From the NCBI GenBank assembly GCA_017459345.1, contig JAFUDC010000128.1, positions 1 through 47,377 on the forward strand: DNA of 47,377 nucleotides, read 5' to 3'. A model generated the notes under the pieces. The model was given only the letters and a program-made list of their open reading frames with translations. It had not been told where the DNA came from and searched no databases. The translations under genes were made by a program, and so were the position numbers. This stretch comes from Eubacterium sp. (GTDB lineage Bacteria > Bacillota > Clostridia > Lachnospirales > Lachnospiraceae). Positions 33,434 to 41,886 of this stretch are shown piece after piece (position 1 is the stretch's first letter; every line of letters starts with the position of its first letter).

Positions 33434-35365
33434 TTATGCGTTCATTCCGGCAAAGAATCCTTCACAGGATGCAACAGCTGCATTGCTTGTCTTCACAGCA
33501 CCGCCGATCACAACAAGGTCATCACAGATGGATCTTAAGGATTCCTCAAGATTGTTGACCGGTTTGTAGCCCAGGGCCAGGACTATCTGCTGAGCAGGAA
33601 TCTTATACTGTCCCTTCTCTGCATTTTCTACCAGAGCGCCATCTTCCATGAACTCAAGGATTTTTGTATCAGCAATCCTGACAGCTCTGTATTCGTCCAT
33701 GATCTCAAATATCTTGTTTCTGAGAAGGGGTGCGATCAGCTCCTCACCAAATTCATGCTTCATCTCCACGACAGTGACGTCACGTTCCTCGGTTGCCAGA
33801 TGAGCCGCTGTCTCAAGTCCTACTTCTCCTCCTCCGGCTACAAGAATCTGATCAGCAGGCTGTACCTTGCCAAGAAGGATTTCTTCTGCAGTGACTACAT
33901 TGGGATTATCAATACCTTTAATAGGAGGTGTCAGAGAAGTACCGCCGGAAGCCAGTATTACCTTATCCGGGGATATTTCTTTTACAAGGTTCTCGGTTAC
34001 TTCCGTATTCAAGTGGATCTCAACTTTCAGGTCCTCCAGCTGTTTGATCAGCCAGCCGGTGTATACGGAAAAATCACCTTTACAGGGCGGATAGGCTGCG
34101 GCTTTAAATTGTCCGCCCAGGAATTCCTGCTTCTCATACAGAACGACCTCATGCCCTCTTGTCGCTGCCGCTCTGGCAGCTTCCATGCCTGCGATTCCTC
34201 CGCCAATTACCATAACCTTCTTAGGATTGCTGACCGGAGAAAGGTCTACATCAAGTTCTCTTCCGACTGTGGGATTAACAAGGCAGCTGATAAACCGTCC
34301 ACGCAGTAATCCGCCATAGCATTCCTGCATACAGCCAACACATTTACGGATATTTTCTACATCTCCCCTCTTTGCCTTGTTGGGGAATTCCGGCTCTGCC
34401 AGAGATTCCCTGCCCATTCCGATGATATCTGCCTTGCCGGCGGCAAGAATGGACTCCGCAACAAAGGGATCTGCTATACGGTTCACTGTAAATACCGGAA
34501 TATTCACAAGCTTCTTGACTTCTTCGGCATAATTAACCAGCCAGGCCCTTGGCGTATACATGGAAGAGATGATTCCATTAATATGATTCCCATATACGGA
34601 TGCACTGATATGAAGGGCATCCGCTCCCCACTGCTCTAAAAGCATGGCAAGTGGTCTGGATTCTTCCATCGTTCTTCCACCAGCAGCTTCTTCAATGGCG
34701 GAATATCGGACTGTAACAGGATAATCGTCTCCGACATTCCTGCGGATTTCTTCCATAATTTCCTTTAAGAAACGGACGCGGTTGACAAAATTACCGCCAT
34801 ACTTATCTGTCCTTTTATTGATATAAGGTGACAGGAACTCGGCAATCAGATACCCGTGGCCAGCATGAATTTCGATTCCATCAAAACCGGCCTCCTTTAC
34901 CCTTCTTGCTGTCTGTCCGAAATCTTTTACAATCTGCTCAATTTCAGGTATCGATAATTCTCTCGGAAGCTCTCTGTTGACAGGACAGGGAATTGCGCTT
35001 GGTGCCATTGGCTGAACTCCATTATTCGTCCAATGGGTAGCCTGCTTACCTGCATGCCAGATCTGACAGAAGATCTTCGAATTGTATTTGTGGATTGTGT
35101 CAGTCAGCTTTTTATGGCTGGCAATCTGAGCATCATCCCATAATCCGGCAGTTCCCGGTATATTCATGGCATGCTCGTTCACAGCATAATCCTCAGTAAT
35201 AATCAATCCCCAGCCTCCTTTTGCCTTAGCCTCATGATAGGCAATGTACTGATCAGAGGCAGTTCCATCCGGGTTACACATGCCTGCAACCATAGCAGTT
35301 ACGGCCAGTCTGTTCTCAATCTCACAGTTATTGATTTTGATTGGTGAAAAAAGTCTTTCAAACAT
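33434..35365 (-). CDS. NADH:flavin oxidoreductase / enoate reductase-like 2
   Basis: A 643-residue paralogue of enoate reductase 1 with the same layout: FMN barrel (GHGYLIAEFLSPYINKRTDKYGGNF; GMGRESLAEPEFPNK), cluster motif CVGCMQECYGG followed by a fourth Cys in SCLVNP, and an FAD/NAD domain (VMVIGGGIAGMEAARAA; VAGGGEVGLETAAHL). Barrel residues near the substrate side differ (HISASVYGNHINGI here, DCSQGIFTVSNNI in the first), so substrates probably differ. GGAGGGG lies eight bases before the ATG. It is divergent from TetR regulator 2 with a near-perfect palindrome between. Confidence 0.88.
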   Translation of the reverse strand: MFERLFSPIKINNCEIENRLAVTAMVAGMCNPDGTASDQYIAYHEAKAKGGWGLIITEDYAVNEHAMNIPGTAGLWDDAQIASHKKLTDTIHKYNSKIFCQIWHAGKQATHWTNNGVQPMAPSAIPCPVNRELPRELSIPEIEQIVKDFGQTARRVKEAGFDGIEIHAGHGYLIAEFLSPYINKRTDKYGGNFVNRVRFLKEIMEEIRRNVGDDYPVTVRYSAIEEAAGGRTMEESRPLAMLLEQWGADALHISASVYGNHINGIISSMYTPRAWLVNYAEEVKKLVNIPVFTVNRIADPFVAESILAAGKADIIGMGRESLAEPEFPNKAKRGDVENIRKCVGCMQECYGGLLRGRFISCLVNPTVGRELDVDLSPVSNPKKVMVIGGGIAGMEAARAAATRGHEVVLYEKQEFLGGQFKAAAYPPCKGDFSVYTGWLIKQLEDLKVEIHLNTEVTENLVKEISPDKVILASGGTSLTPPIKGIDNPNVVTAEEILLGKVQPADQILVAGGGEVGLETAAHLATEERDVTVVEMKHEFGEELIAPLLRNKIFEIMDEYRAVRIADTKILEFMEDGALVENAEKGQYKIPAQQIVLALGYKPVNNLEESLRSICDDLVVIGGAVKTSNAAVASCEGFFAGMNA

Positions 35366-35387
35366 ACTATTATCCCCTCCATATTAA

Positions 35388-35411
35388 TTTTAGTTACCGT
35401 GGTAACTAAAA
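35388..35411. promoter_or_regulatory. Near-perfect TetR-type operator between enoate reductase 2 and its regulator
   Basis: Arms TTTTAGTTACC and GGTAACTAAAA are separated by two bases, 22 bases before the reductase start. Length (24 bp) and symmetry are typical of TetR sites. Confidence 0.82.
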
Positions 35412-35517
35412 GATAACACAGACCTCCTTATATGTCAATACTGTCAACACAGAAAAGACTGTAATTTCTATGAAAAGAATGGTATGATAATCAGGAATAC
35501 CTCGGAGGATATGAATT

Positions 35518-36165
35518 ATGGAACATAAAGACAGTAAAAAGAATCTGATCATCAAAAAAGCTGCAGAATACTTTTATGAATATGGATATGTGAGAAGCAC
35601 TTTAAGGGATATAACTTCTGCCTGTGGAGTGACACATCCGACAATTTACAAACATTTCAAAGGGAAGGACGCATTAGCCCAGTTGTTTTTAAAAAATTAT
35701 TTCTCTAATTGTAATGAAGCTGTATCAAAGATGGCTGAAAACTGCTCTCTGTCAGATAGATATATTTATTTTTGGCTTATTCATTTTAGTGTTATATATC
35801 ATGATAAACGTTTTGCCAGATATTTCTATGAGTATCTGGATACGTCTCCGGAAAGCTTTATGACTCTGGAGATGGAAAATACCATTAACGCAACCAGAGA
35901 TCTGCTCTCTCTGGACACATTTATGAACCAATTAGACCTGAATCTGGAATTGATCAATTCCTGTGGGGCAAAGCTTGGTGAATATTGCATGAATGAAAAG
36001 ATTGATGAATTCCAGGCTGCAATCTATATGCTGCGAATCATGAATACTTTAAATAATAATGTTTTTTCAATCTCTCCTGAAGATATTAGTAATTTTACAC
36101 AGACTCATCCGGAAGCGGTTCTTTATACTCGTTATGATATGGTAAAGGATGAGCTTGGCGTGTGA
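35518..36165 (+). CDS. TetR-family regulator 2
   Basis: A 215-residue TetR-type regulator. The DNA-binding domain reads IIKKAAEYFYEYGYVRSTLRDITSACGVTHPTIYKHFKGKDALAQLF. GGAGGA is seven bases before the ATG. It is divergent from enoate reductase 2 and probably represses both itself and that gene through the GTTACC palindrome. The C-terminal half is Asn/Leu-rich and gives no ligand hint. Confidence 0.9.
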   Translation: MEHKDSKKNLIIKKAAEYFYEYGYVRSTLRDITSACGVTHPTIYKHFKGKDALAQLFLKNYFSNCNEAVSKMAENCSLSDRYIYFWLIHFSVIYHDKRFARYFYEYLDTSPESFMTLEMENTINATRDLLSLDTFMNQLDLNLELINSCGAKLGEYCMNEKIDEFQAAIYMLRIMNTLNNNVFSISPEDISNFTQTHPEAVLYTRYDMVKDELGV

Positions 36166-36174
36166 AGCTCATCC
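36147..36174 (+). terminator. Terminator overlapping the TetR 2 stop codon
   Basis: GGATGAGCTT and AAGCTCATCC form a perfect 10-bp stem containing the stop codon in its loop region, followed by a T-rich but interrupted tail (CCTTTCTTTCTC). Confidence 0.65.
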
Positions 36175-36258
36175 ATACCTTTCTTTCTCATCATTTGTAA
36201 ATATTCCGGCCATAGAAGAAAAGAAAACCTTACCAATCTTCAGAGTCATTCTTTTCTA

Positions 36259-37974
36259 TTACACTTCCCATGGAATCACCACAAAATATCCATCTGTATC
36301 ATCTGAAATCCTGCCGATCCACTTCATTTCACTCTCCGCCCTGGCCTTAAGAAAAGGATCCCGGGTTCCGGCAGCCTTCAGGCTTGCATTGATCACCCAC
36401 CATTTTGAAGAAATCCCGGCCCGTTTCAGATCTTCTTCCAGTCGCCTGGCTTCGTAATAAGGAGTGGCTTCTGGAGGGTTAACAATAACAACCTCTGTTT
36501 CCTCCTGGTTTTTCAGTCTCGGAAGGAGCTTCTTTACCGATTCAGGGATATCAGCGTTGGAATGCTGCATTTCTCTGGCATAGCTTTCCGTGGAATTCAG
36601 AAGCAGTAAGGTATGGCCGGTCGGGGCAGTGTCTATGACCACAATCTGTTCTTCTGCCTTATCCACAATCTCAGCAAAAGCACGGAATACCGCAATCTCC
36701 TGGGTGCATGGGGAACGGAGGTCTTCCTTGATATAATCCAGGTCATCCTCAGAGATACCGCCGGCAATGGATTTTGCGATGACTTCGTTCTGGTATTTCA
36801 AAAGTTCTTTCTTCTCATCAATATTGCTGACTTCAATATCTCCAAAAGAAGACAGGTCCTCTGCCATGTGGCCGGCCGGGTCTGTGGTGGTCAGGTGGAC
36901 TTTACAGCCTTTTTCTGCTAATCCTTTTGCTATGCTGATGGATACCGATGTCTTTCCAACACCACCCTTTCCCATGGTAAATATAACCTTCTTATTCTTT
37001 TCGTAGAGGTCATCGATCAGCTTATCCAAATCAGGGAAGGAAACGTCCTGACTGAAAAGTCCTGAATCCGGCACTGCATCCTCCCTAAAGAGTTTCCTTA
37101 TATTATCGATCCCACTGACATTATAGGACCGCAGGGGAACCGTGTATAATGGCAAGTCCCGAATAGTTCCCGGGATTTGTTCTAGAGCTTCCTGCTGTTT
37201 TCGATAAAAGCTGGCAGAAGTCTGGTCCCCAGTGTTCTCACTCTCAAGGACTCCGTTCACGATGAGAATCTGGTTCCCTATACCCAGCTCAGAAAGCTCA
37301 CCAGATGCCCTGGCAGCCTCCATAAGTGGATCTTTCTCCGGCCGACTTACCAGCATCAATGTCGTGACGGTCTCATCGGATAATGTTTTCACTGCACGGG
37401 CATACATTTCCTTTTTATCGCCAAGCCCGGCCAGCTGGCCCAGACAGGATGCCCCATGTGTGCTCTCGTCAATAAAGTTATCCCAGGCAGAAGGAAGCTG
37501 AAGCATCCGCAGGGTATGTCCTGTGGGGGCCGTGTCAAAGATAATGTAATCATAAGAAGAGTTGATACCATCATCTGTAATAAAATGAGCAAATTCATTA
37601 AAGGATGCTATCTCCACCGTACAGGACCCGGAAAGCTGTTCCTCCATGTTGGCCACCACGGAATCCGGCAGTTTTCCGCGATAGGGTCCCACTACGGATT
37701 CCCTGTACTCTGCGGCAGCTTCCTCCGGGTTCAGGTTTGCCACTGTAAGCCCGGAAACCTCAGCAATCGGAAGTCCCTTGTTGTTAAGCTCCATCTCGAA
37801 TACATCCTGGAGGTTAGATGCCGGATCCGTGCTGATCAGGAAGACTTTCTTTCCCTGATCCGCAAGATAAACCGCCGTAGCGCAGGCGGTGGAAGTCTTC
37901 CCAACACCACCCTTCCCAGTAAAAAACATGTATTTTGTCAGTTCTGTCTTTTCAGGATTAAAAATCTGGCTCAT
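36259..37974 (-). CDS. arsA: Arsenite-stimulated ATPase ArsA (two-domain)
   Basis: A protein of about 571 residues with two tandem ATPase halves. Each has a P-loop (FTGKGGVGKTST; TMGKGGVGKTSV) and a DTAPTGHTL signature. Three metalloid-site cysteines are present, in GSCTVEIASF, HGASCLGQL and SPCTQEIAVF, matching Cys113/172/422 of the E. coli enzyme. It energises an arsenite pump. The start at MSQIFNPEK has AAGGG nine bases upstream, 11 bases after the arsD stop. No arsB or acr3 gene is in the window. Confidence 0.93.
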   Translation of the reverse strand: MSQIFNPEKTELTKYMFFTGKGGVGKTSTACATAVYLADQGKKVFLISTDPASNLQDVFEMELNNKGLPIAEVSGLTVANLNPEEAAAEYRESVVGPYRGKLPDSVVANMEEQLSGSCTVEIASFNEFAHFITDDGINSSYDYIIFDTAPTGHTLRMLQLPSAWDNFIDESTHGASCLGQLAGLGDKKEMYARAVKTLSDETVTTLMLVSRPEKDPLMEAARASGELSELGIGNQILIVNGVLESENTGDQTSASFYRKQQEALEQIPGTIRDLPLYTVPLRSYNVSGIDNIRKLFREDAVPDSGLFSQDVSFPDLDKLIDDLYEKNKKVIFTMGKGGVGKTSVSISIAKGLAEKGCKVHLTTTDPAGHMAEDLSSFGDIEVSNIDEKKELLKYQNEVIAKSIAGGISEDDLDYIKEDLRSPCTQEIAVFRAFAEIVDKAEEQIVVIDTAPTGHTLLLLNSTESYAREMQHSNADIPESVKKLLPRLKNQEETEVVIVNPPEATPYYEARRLEEDLKRAGISSKWWVINASLKAAGTRDPFLKARAESEMKWIGRISDDTDGYFVVIPWEV

Positions 37975-37985
37975 AATAAATACCC

Positions 37986-38348
37986 TTAGCAACAAGTATT
38001 CTTCTCGATTTCCGTCTTTACCATGGCATCCAGCAGTTCCTCCATGGATGCACCAGTCCAGGTCACCAGCTGTTCATTGGTCGGATATTCTCCGATCATC
38101 ACGACCTCCCCATCAACCAGGGTGATGGGGAGCGCATCTGCCCCCTTCTCCATCAGGACTGCATTGACTTTAGTATTATTCACATAGATATCCGGTTCAT
38201 CTGCAAGGTTGTGGCGGATGACCTCCTTCCCCGCCTTCTGAAGGTTATTAATGATGGTGGCGACCTTTAATAATTCCGGGTCCACTCCCGGTCCGCATAC
38301 TCCTGTGGAACAACACATAGCCGGGTCAAAAATCTCAACTTTACTCAT
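37986..38348 (-). CDS. arsD: Arsenic metallochaperone ArsD
   Basis: A 120-residue ArsD that delivers As(III) to ArsA. The cysteines Cys12, Cys13 and Cys18 in AMCCSTGVCGPGVD are all present, and a C-terminal NTCC vicinal pair is also kept. The start at MSKVEIFDP has AAGGAG six bases upstream. It is co-transcribed with arsA. Confidence 0.93.
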   Translation of the reverse strand: MSKVEIFDPAMCCSTGVCGPGVDPELLKVATIINNLQKAGKEVIRHNLADEPDIYVNNTKVNAVLMEKGADALPITLVDGEVVMIGEYPTNEQLVTWTGASMEELLDAMVKTEIEKNTCC

Positions 38349-38542
38349 AAGAAACTCCTTTCTCTCATGACAGTAACAGACTGTTGCAAAACTTGCATCG
38401 CCATGCCATCTGGCTTGCAAAAGTCAATAGACTACTAACACTCAAGTTTTACTTGCAAGTCTTATTGCCAAATAAATACCATTTTATGTTGATATAATTA
38501 TAGAAATAACTCTATGTATTGTGATCTAATCCAACTGTTAGA

Positions 38543-38755
38543 TTAGACCGCTTCTTCACCAGACTCACACACCACATCCACAGAACGGCAGATACAGTCA
38601 TCTGATACTGAGAATATTTCATGAAGGGCTTCCTCCAGTTTCTTGAGTTTCTCTGTGTTTAATGTGTAATACACATTCTGACCCTCACGTCTGGTAGTCA
38701 CAACTTTTGCATTACTGAGAACCTTAAGATCATGGGAAAGAGTCGGCTGCGTCAC
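38543..38755 (-). pseudogene. arsR: Truncated ArsR-type regulator
   Basis: Seventy residues starting at a GTG: TQPTLSHDLKVLSNAKVVTT contains the recognition helix and REGQNVYYTLNTEKL the wing, but the first 35 or so residues of a normal ArsR (helices 1-3) are missing. The frame is closed by a TAA four codons upstream. The C-terminus keeps DDCIC and VVC, possible arsenite ligands. The start overlaps the stop of the preceding unknown gene (ATGTGA), so a short protein might still be made. I regard it as a remnant of the ars operon regulator, cut when the upstream gene arrived. Confidence 0.65.
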
Positions 38756-39561
38756 ATATACTTAGATACTTTGCCCTGCTTCAGGTTATCCATAGACTGA
38801 TCTATCATAGCGAGGGTCTTCTCAGAAATCTGATAACCTTCAATCTTTTCATAATTCGGAGCTGTTTCACCGAGACTTTCCAATATCCGACTTCGTTCAC
38901 GCCAATGACAATATCTTAAAAAAGCATGAGCTGCTTTGCTAATCTCTCTGTCAAGTTCATCCTGCTTTTCATCTTTTTCATCAATAGGAAGACTGTATTC
39001 TCTTCTGATATCAGCAAACGCTTCTTCTGCCGGTATTGTACGGCCTTCCTCAATCTCTTTCATTGCCTGATCAAGATCTACTTTAACCTCTTCTATTTTT
39101 TCCCTGTGTCTCACCGGATCCATTCCAAAAAAAGATATCTCATTTAAGTAATGTGTCAGCAACTCTATCATGTAGTCCTGCGTCAGTTTATTGTCTGCCA
39201 CCAGGTATCCCAGGGTTTCTTCCCAATCAGATAGTTCAAATGAATATCCTGTTGCAAAAATGTCCTCTCTGATTTCGTTGAGGTCGATAAGACAGAGCGA
39301 CTTATCCTCATGATTATATTGTTTGTCAAACAAGGATGCCTCACACATATAGAGCACCATATGATCTGATGGAATTGCTTCTACAGAAAGAAGATAATCA
39401 ATGAAATCATTCAAGCGGCTTCGGTATCTATCCTGAATCTCTGCAATTGACATATCTTTGTATTCAAGCAGTAAATGGGTATGGCTGATCATATCATATA
39501 CCAAGTTGTCTAATAATCGTCCTCTATCGGTAATACGTAAATATTCCTGTACAATTTTCAT
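38752..39561 (-). CDS. Unknown protein, possibly DUF6179-like
   Basis: A 269-residue soluble, acidic, mostly helical protein (MKIVQEYLRITDRGRLL; HYLNEISFFGMDPVRHREKIEEVKVDLDQAMKEIEEG). AAGGAG lies before the ATG. I do not recognise a function; the middle section vaguely recalls DUF6179 proteins of Clostridia, which are longer, so this may be a C-terminal version. It directly abuts the truncated arsR, which suggests it was placed there by a rearrangement. Confidence 0.6.
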   Translation of the reverse strand: MKIVQEYLRITDRGRLLDNLVYDMISHTHLLLEYKDMSIAEIQDRYRSRLNDFIDYLLSVEAIPSDHMVLYMCEASLFDKQYNHEDKSLCLIDLNEIREDIFATGYSFELSDWEETLGYLVADNKLTQDYMIELLTHYLNEISFFGMDPVRHREKIEEVKVDLDQAMKEIEEGRTIPAEEAFADIRREYSLPIDEKDEKQDELDREISKAAHAFLRYCHWRERSRILESLGETAPNYEKIEGYQISEKTLAMIDQSMDNLKQGKVSKYM

Positions 39562-39858
39562 AAGGTATTTCCCTCTCCTTCTTCACAGTTCCGTTCTGAT
39601 AATAGAAAGGCGGGTTAGAACCGTACCTCTCCCGCCCGGAACATCACATTTTCTGATCAGTTGAACATCAGTCCCCGCACGCCCCTGAACCAAAACAAAT
39701 AACAGTCAAAATAATGGATAAGGGCCAGAAACAGCCACGTGAAAACGTAAGACACGAAACCTCAACATGGAGTGCGTTTTCAAGACGCCTGGTACTTATG
39801 CTCTGTTCCAGGTTTTTCAGCCTGCAACAGCGAACAGCCATGACAGGCTGCGGAAAAA
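39562..39858. other. Intergenic stretch without a supported gene
   Basis: About 300 bases. A 64-codon frame on the minus strand (Cys-rich, TTG start) overlaps the stop of the next gene but has no ribosome site and no recognisable similarity. Nothing firm is visible. Confidence 0.4.
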
Positions 39859-40374
39859 TCAATCGATATCTGCCTCAAACAGCACTGTGGTATTTGCAGT
39901 ATCCAGAGCGTTCTGAGCCTTTGCCAGTTTATCCGAAACAGCTATGTACGCTTCCTCGGCCTTGGAGATTTCATAGTTAGCGTAGTCATACTCAATGAAA
40001 TTGTTGCCGCGGCCAAAGGTGCTCTGCACTCTCTCCTTCGGCAGTTTGCTCCGCATACCATCGAGCTGCTTCTTTCTCGAAGTAAGCTGAGGAATATAAA
40101 TCAGCATCTGATCGATGGTCATGTTGAATTCCGGAATCACGTAGGTGGAATTGAAGCAGTTAAGCGTGTGCTTCAGATTCCGGATTTTCTCCTCGAACTC
40201 TGTCAGTGCATCCTGTGTTGCCTGGAAATCATATGCAGGTCTGACGCTCTCCACATCCTCCTGGATGGCTGCTGTAAAGGTCTTCACTTTCTTCTCTCTT
40301 GCAAGTAATGCGTCTCGCTGCTCGTTCAGCTTCCTGAGCTGTTTTGCAGCAATCGCAGATGTAATCTTTGCCAT
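39859..40374 (-). CDS. DUF6847-like coiled-coil protein
   Basis: A 171-residue, largely helical protein: MAKITSAIAAKQLRKLNEQRDALLAREKK, then NMTIDQMLIYIPQLTSRKKQLDGMRSKLP and FIEYDYANYEISKAEEAYIAV. The pattern resembles a conserved Firmicutes family annotated, as far as I recall, DUF6847, of unknown function. Superficially it could be taken for a V-type ATPase subunit D, but the motifs differ and no other ATPase subunits are near. AAGGAG precedes the ATG. Confidence 0.7.
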   Translation of the reverse strand: MAKITSAIAAKQLRKLNEQRDALLAREKKVKTFTAAIQEDVESVRPAYDFQATQDALTEFEEKIRNLKHTLNCFNSTYVIPEFNMTIDQMLIYIPQLTSRKKQLDGMRSKLPKERVQSTFGRGNNFIEYDYANYEISKAEEAYIAVSDKLAKAQNALDTANTTVLFEADID

Positions 40375-40488
40375 TTGAACCTCTCCTTTTCTGTCTTTAT
40401 TACCTTGATGATACTACATCCAGGAATGTTTGTCATTGAACCTGTAGTATAAAATTCGATTCTTAACAATGGACAATTGTTATTTTGG

Positions 40489-40580
40489 GGTATCAAAACA
40501 GTATTAAGAAGGCAAAAAAAATCCCCCCAGACAGCTTATTTAAGCGCTCTGAGGGGATTATGGTCATTATTCGTACTCTA
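40489..40580 (-). repeat. Direct repeat at the guaA 3' end (right copy)
   Basis: The guaA stop codon with its last codons (VEYE), the following TGACC and the terminator match 243-330 in the same orientation. The gene end is intact here. Confidence 0.7.
40514..40557 (-). terminator. Terminator of the guaA-like gene
   Basis: AATCCCCTCAGA and TCTGGGGGGATT pair, with a nested AGC-TTAAATAA-GCT, followed on the minus strand by TTTTTTTT. Confidence 0.9.
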
Positions 40581-41766
40581 CCGTTGCCGGGGGCTTGGGT
40601 GTATAGTCGATCAGTACCCTGTTGATTCCCGGTACCTCGGTGATGATTCTCTGCACCAGATGGTCAATGAATTCCGGAGCAAAGTGCTCTACTGTCACTT
40701 CCATAACGTCTGTGGTATTGATAGCCCGGACGATGCAGGGCCAGTCAAAGGTCCTCTTGCCGTTTTTGATGCCAGTGGATTTGAAATCCGGTACCACGGT
40801 GAAGTACTGCCATACTTTTCCGGAGAGGCCATTCTTGGCGAATTCTTCCCTGAGGATAGCGTCAGATTCACGAACTGCTTCAAGACGGTCACGAGTTATG
40901 GCGCCTGGGCAGCGTACACCGAGACCGGGGCCTGGGAATGGCTGACGGTTTACCATGTCATCGGGCAGGCCCAGGGCTGCGCCTACCACACGTACTTCAT
41001 CCTTGAATAGAAGCTTCACGGGTTCTACCAGCTCAAGCTTGACCTCTTCCGGGAGTCCGCCCACATTGTGGTGAGCCTTGATGCCATCCTTGCTCTCCAG
41101 GATGTCCGGGTAAATGGTTCCCTGTCCCAGGAAGCCGATGCCGGAAAGCTTGGCTGCTTCCTCATCGAATACGTCGATAAACTCGCCGCCGATGATCTTT
41201 CTCTTGGTTTCCGGATCGGTCACGCCAGAAAGCTTATCCAGGAAGCGGTCTGTGGCGTCAATGTAGATCAGGTTGGCGCCCAGCTGCTTTTCAAATACAT
41301 CGATGACCTGCTGGCTTTCGCCCTTTCTCATAAGACCATGGTTTACATGGATGCAGGTGAGCTGCTTTCCGATAGCCTTGATCAGTAAGGCTGCCACTAC
41401 GGAGGAGTCAACTCCGCCGGAGAGAGCTAAGAGGACTCCGCCGTCACCGATCTGTTTCTGCAGGAGGTCCACCTGAGCTTCGATAAATGCGTCTGCCTGC
41501 TCCTTTGTTGTGATTCGCTCCATGGATTCCGGCCTCACATTCCCATCATCCATACCGGTAAATGTATAATTCTCAAACTGTGCCACTGCTGCCTTGAGGT
41601 CTTCATCTGCTACCGTATCTGCGCAGGTCACATCCGCCTGGCCGGCAATACGGCTTACCACTACCTTTTTTACGCCATCAATGGCCTCTAATGCTGCCTT
41701 TACCTTACCTTCACATTTTGGGCATCCCATGCCTTCGATATAGAGGGTTCTGCTTTTGTCCGCCAT
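40567..41766 (-). CDS. guaA: GMP synthase synthetase domain fused to a heavy-metal-associated domain
   Basis: A 399-residue protein. Residues 5-72 form a heavy-metal-associated domain with the metal motif GMGCPKC (Cys15, Cys18). From about residue 80 it is the ATP-pyrophosphatase and dimerisation part of GMP synthase: SGGVDSS (116-122), GQGTIYPD, HHNVGGLPE, EPVKLLFKDEVR and RQPFPGPGLGVR, ending DYTPKPPATVEYE. Normal bacterial GuaA (about 515 residues) has a glutamine amidotransferase at this N-terminus; it is absent, so the enzyme would need free ammonia or a separate amidotransferase to make GMP from XMP. AGGAGG lies before the ATG. It might be a second, specialised guaA. Confidence 0.9.
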   Translation of the reverse strand: MADKSRTLYIEGMGCPKCEGKVKAALEAIDGVKKVVVSRIAGQADVTCADTVADEDLKAAVAQFENYTFTGMDDGNVRPESMERITTKEQADAFIEAQVDLLQKQIGDGGVLLALSGGVDSSVVAALLIKAIGKQLTCIHVNHGLMRKGESQQVIDVFEKQLGANLIYIDATDRFLDKLSGVTDPETKRKIIGGEFIDVFDEEAAKLSGIGFLGQGTIYPDILESKDGIKAHHNVGGLPEEVKLELVEPVKLLFKDEVRVVGAALGLPDDMVNRQPFPGPGLGVRCPGAITRDRLEAVRESDAILREEFAKNGLSGKVWQYFTVVPDFKSTGIKNGKRTFDWPCIVRAINTTDVMEVTVEHFAPEFIDHLVQRIITEVPGINRVLIDYTPKPPATVEYE

Positions 41767-41886
41767 GTTTCTTCTCCTCCTGTAGATTAATTTCGGTCAT
41801 TAAATGTTCTTATAGAGTTGCATTCATTGAGTTTCTTTTCGGTTTAATAATATCTCATTTACTTCCGTCCTGTAAACCACCTTTTT

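Noticed and set aside
30463-35365. Bile-acid (bai) operon
   Set aside because: The reductases resemble BaiCD/BaiH in layout only; baiB, baiA, baiE, baiG and baiI are absent, so no bile-acid function is claimed.
39859-40374. V-type ATP synthase subunit D
   Set aside because: The helical pattern is superficially similar, but the conserved motifs differ and no other ATPase genes are nearby.
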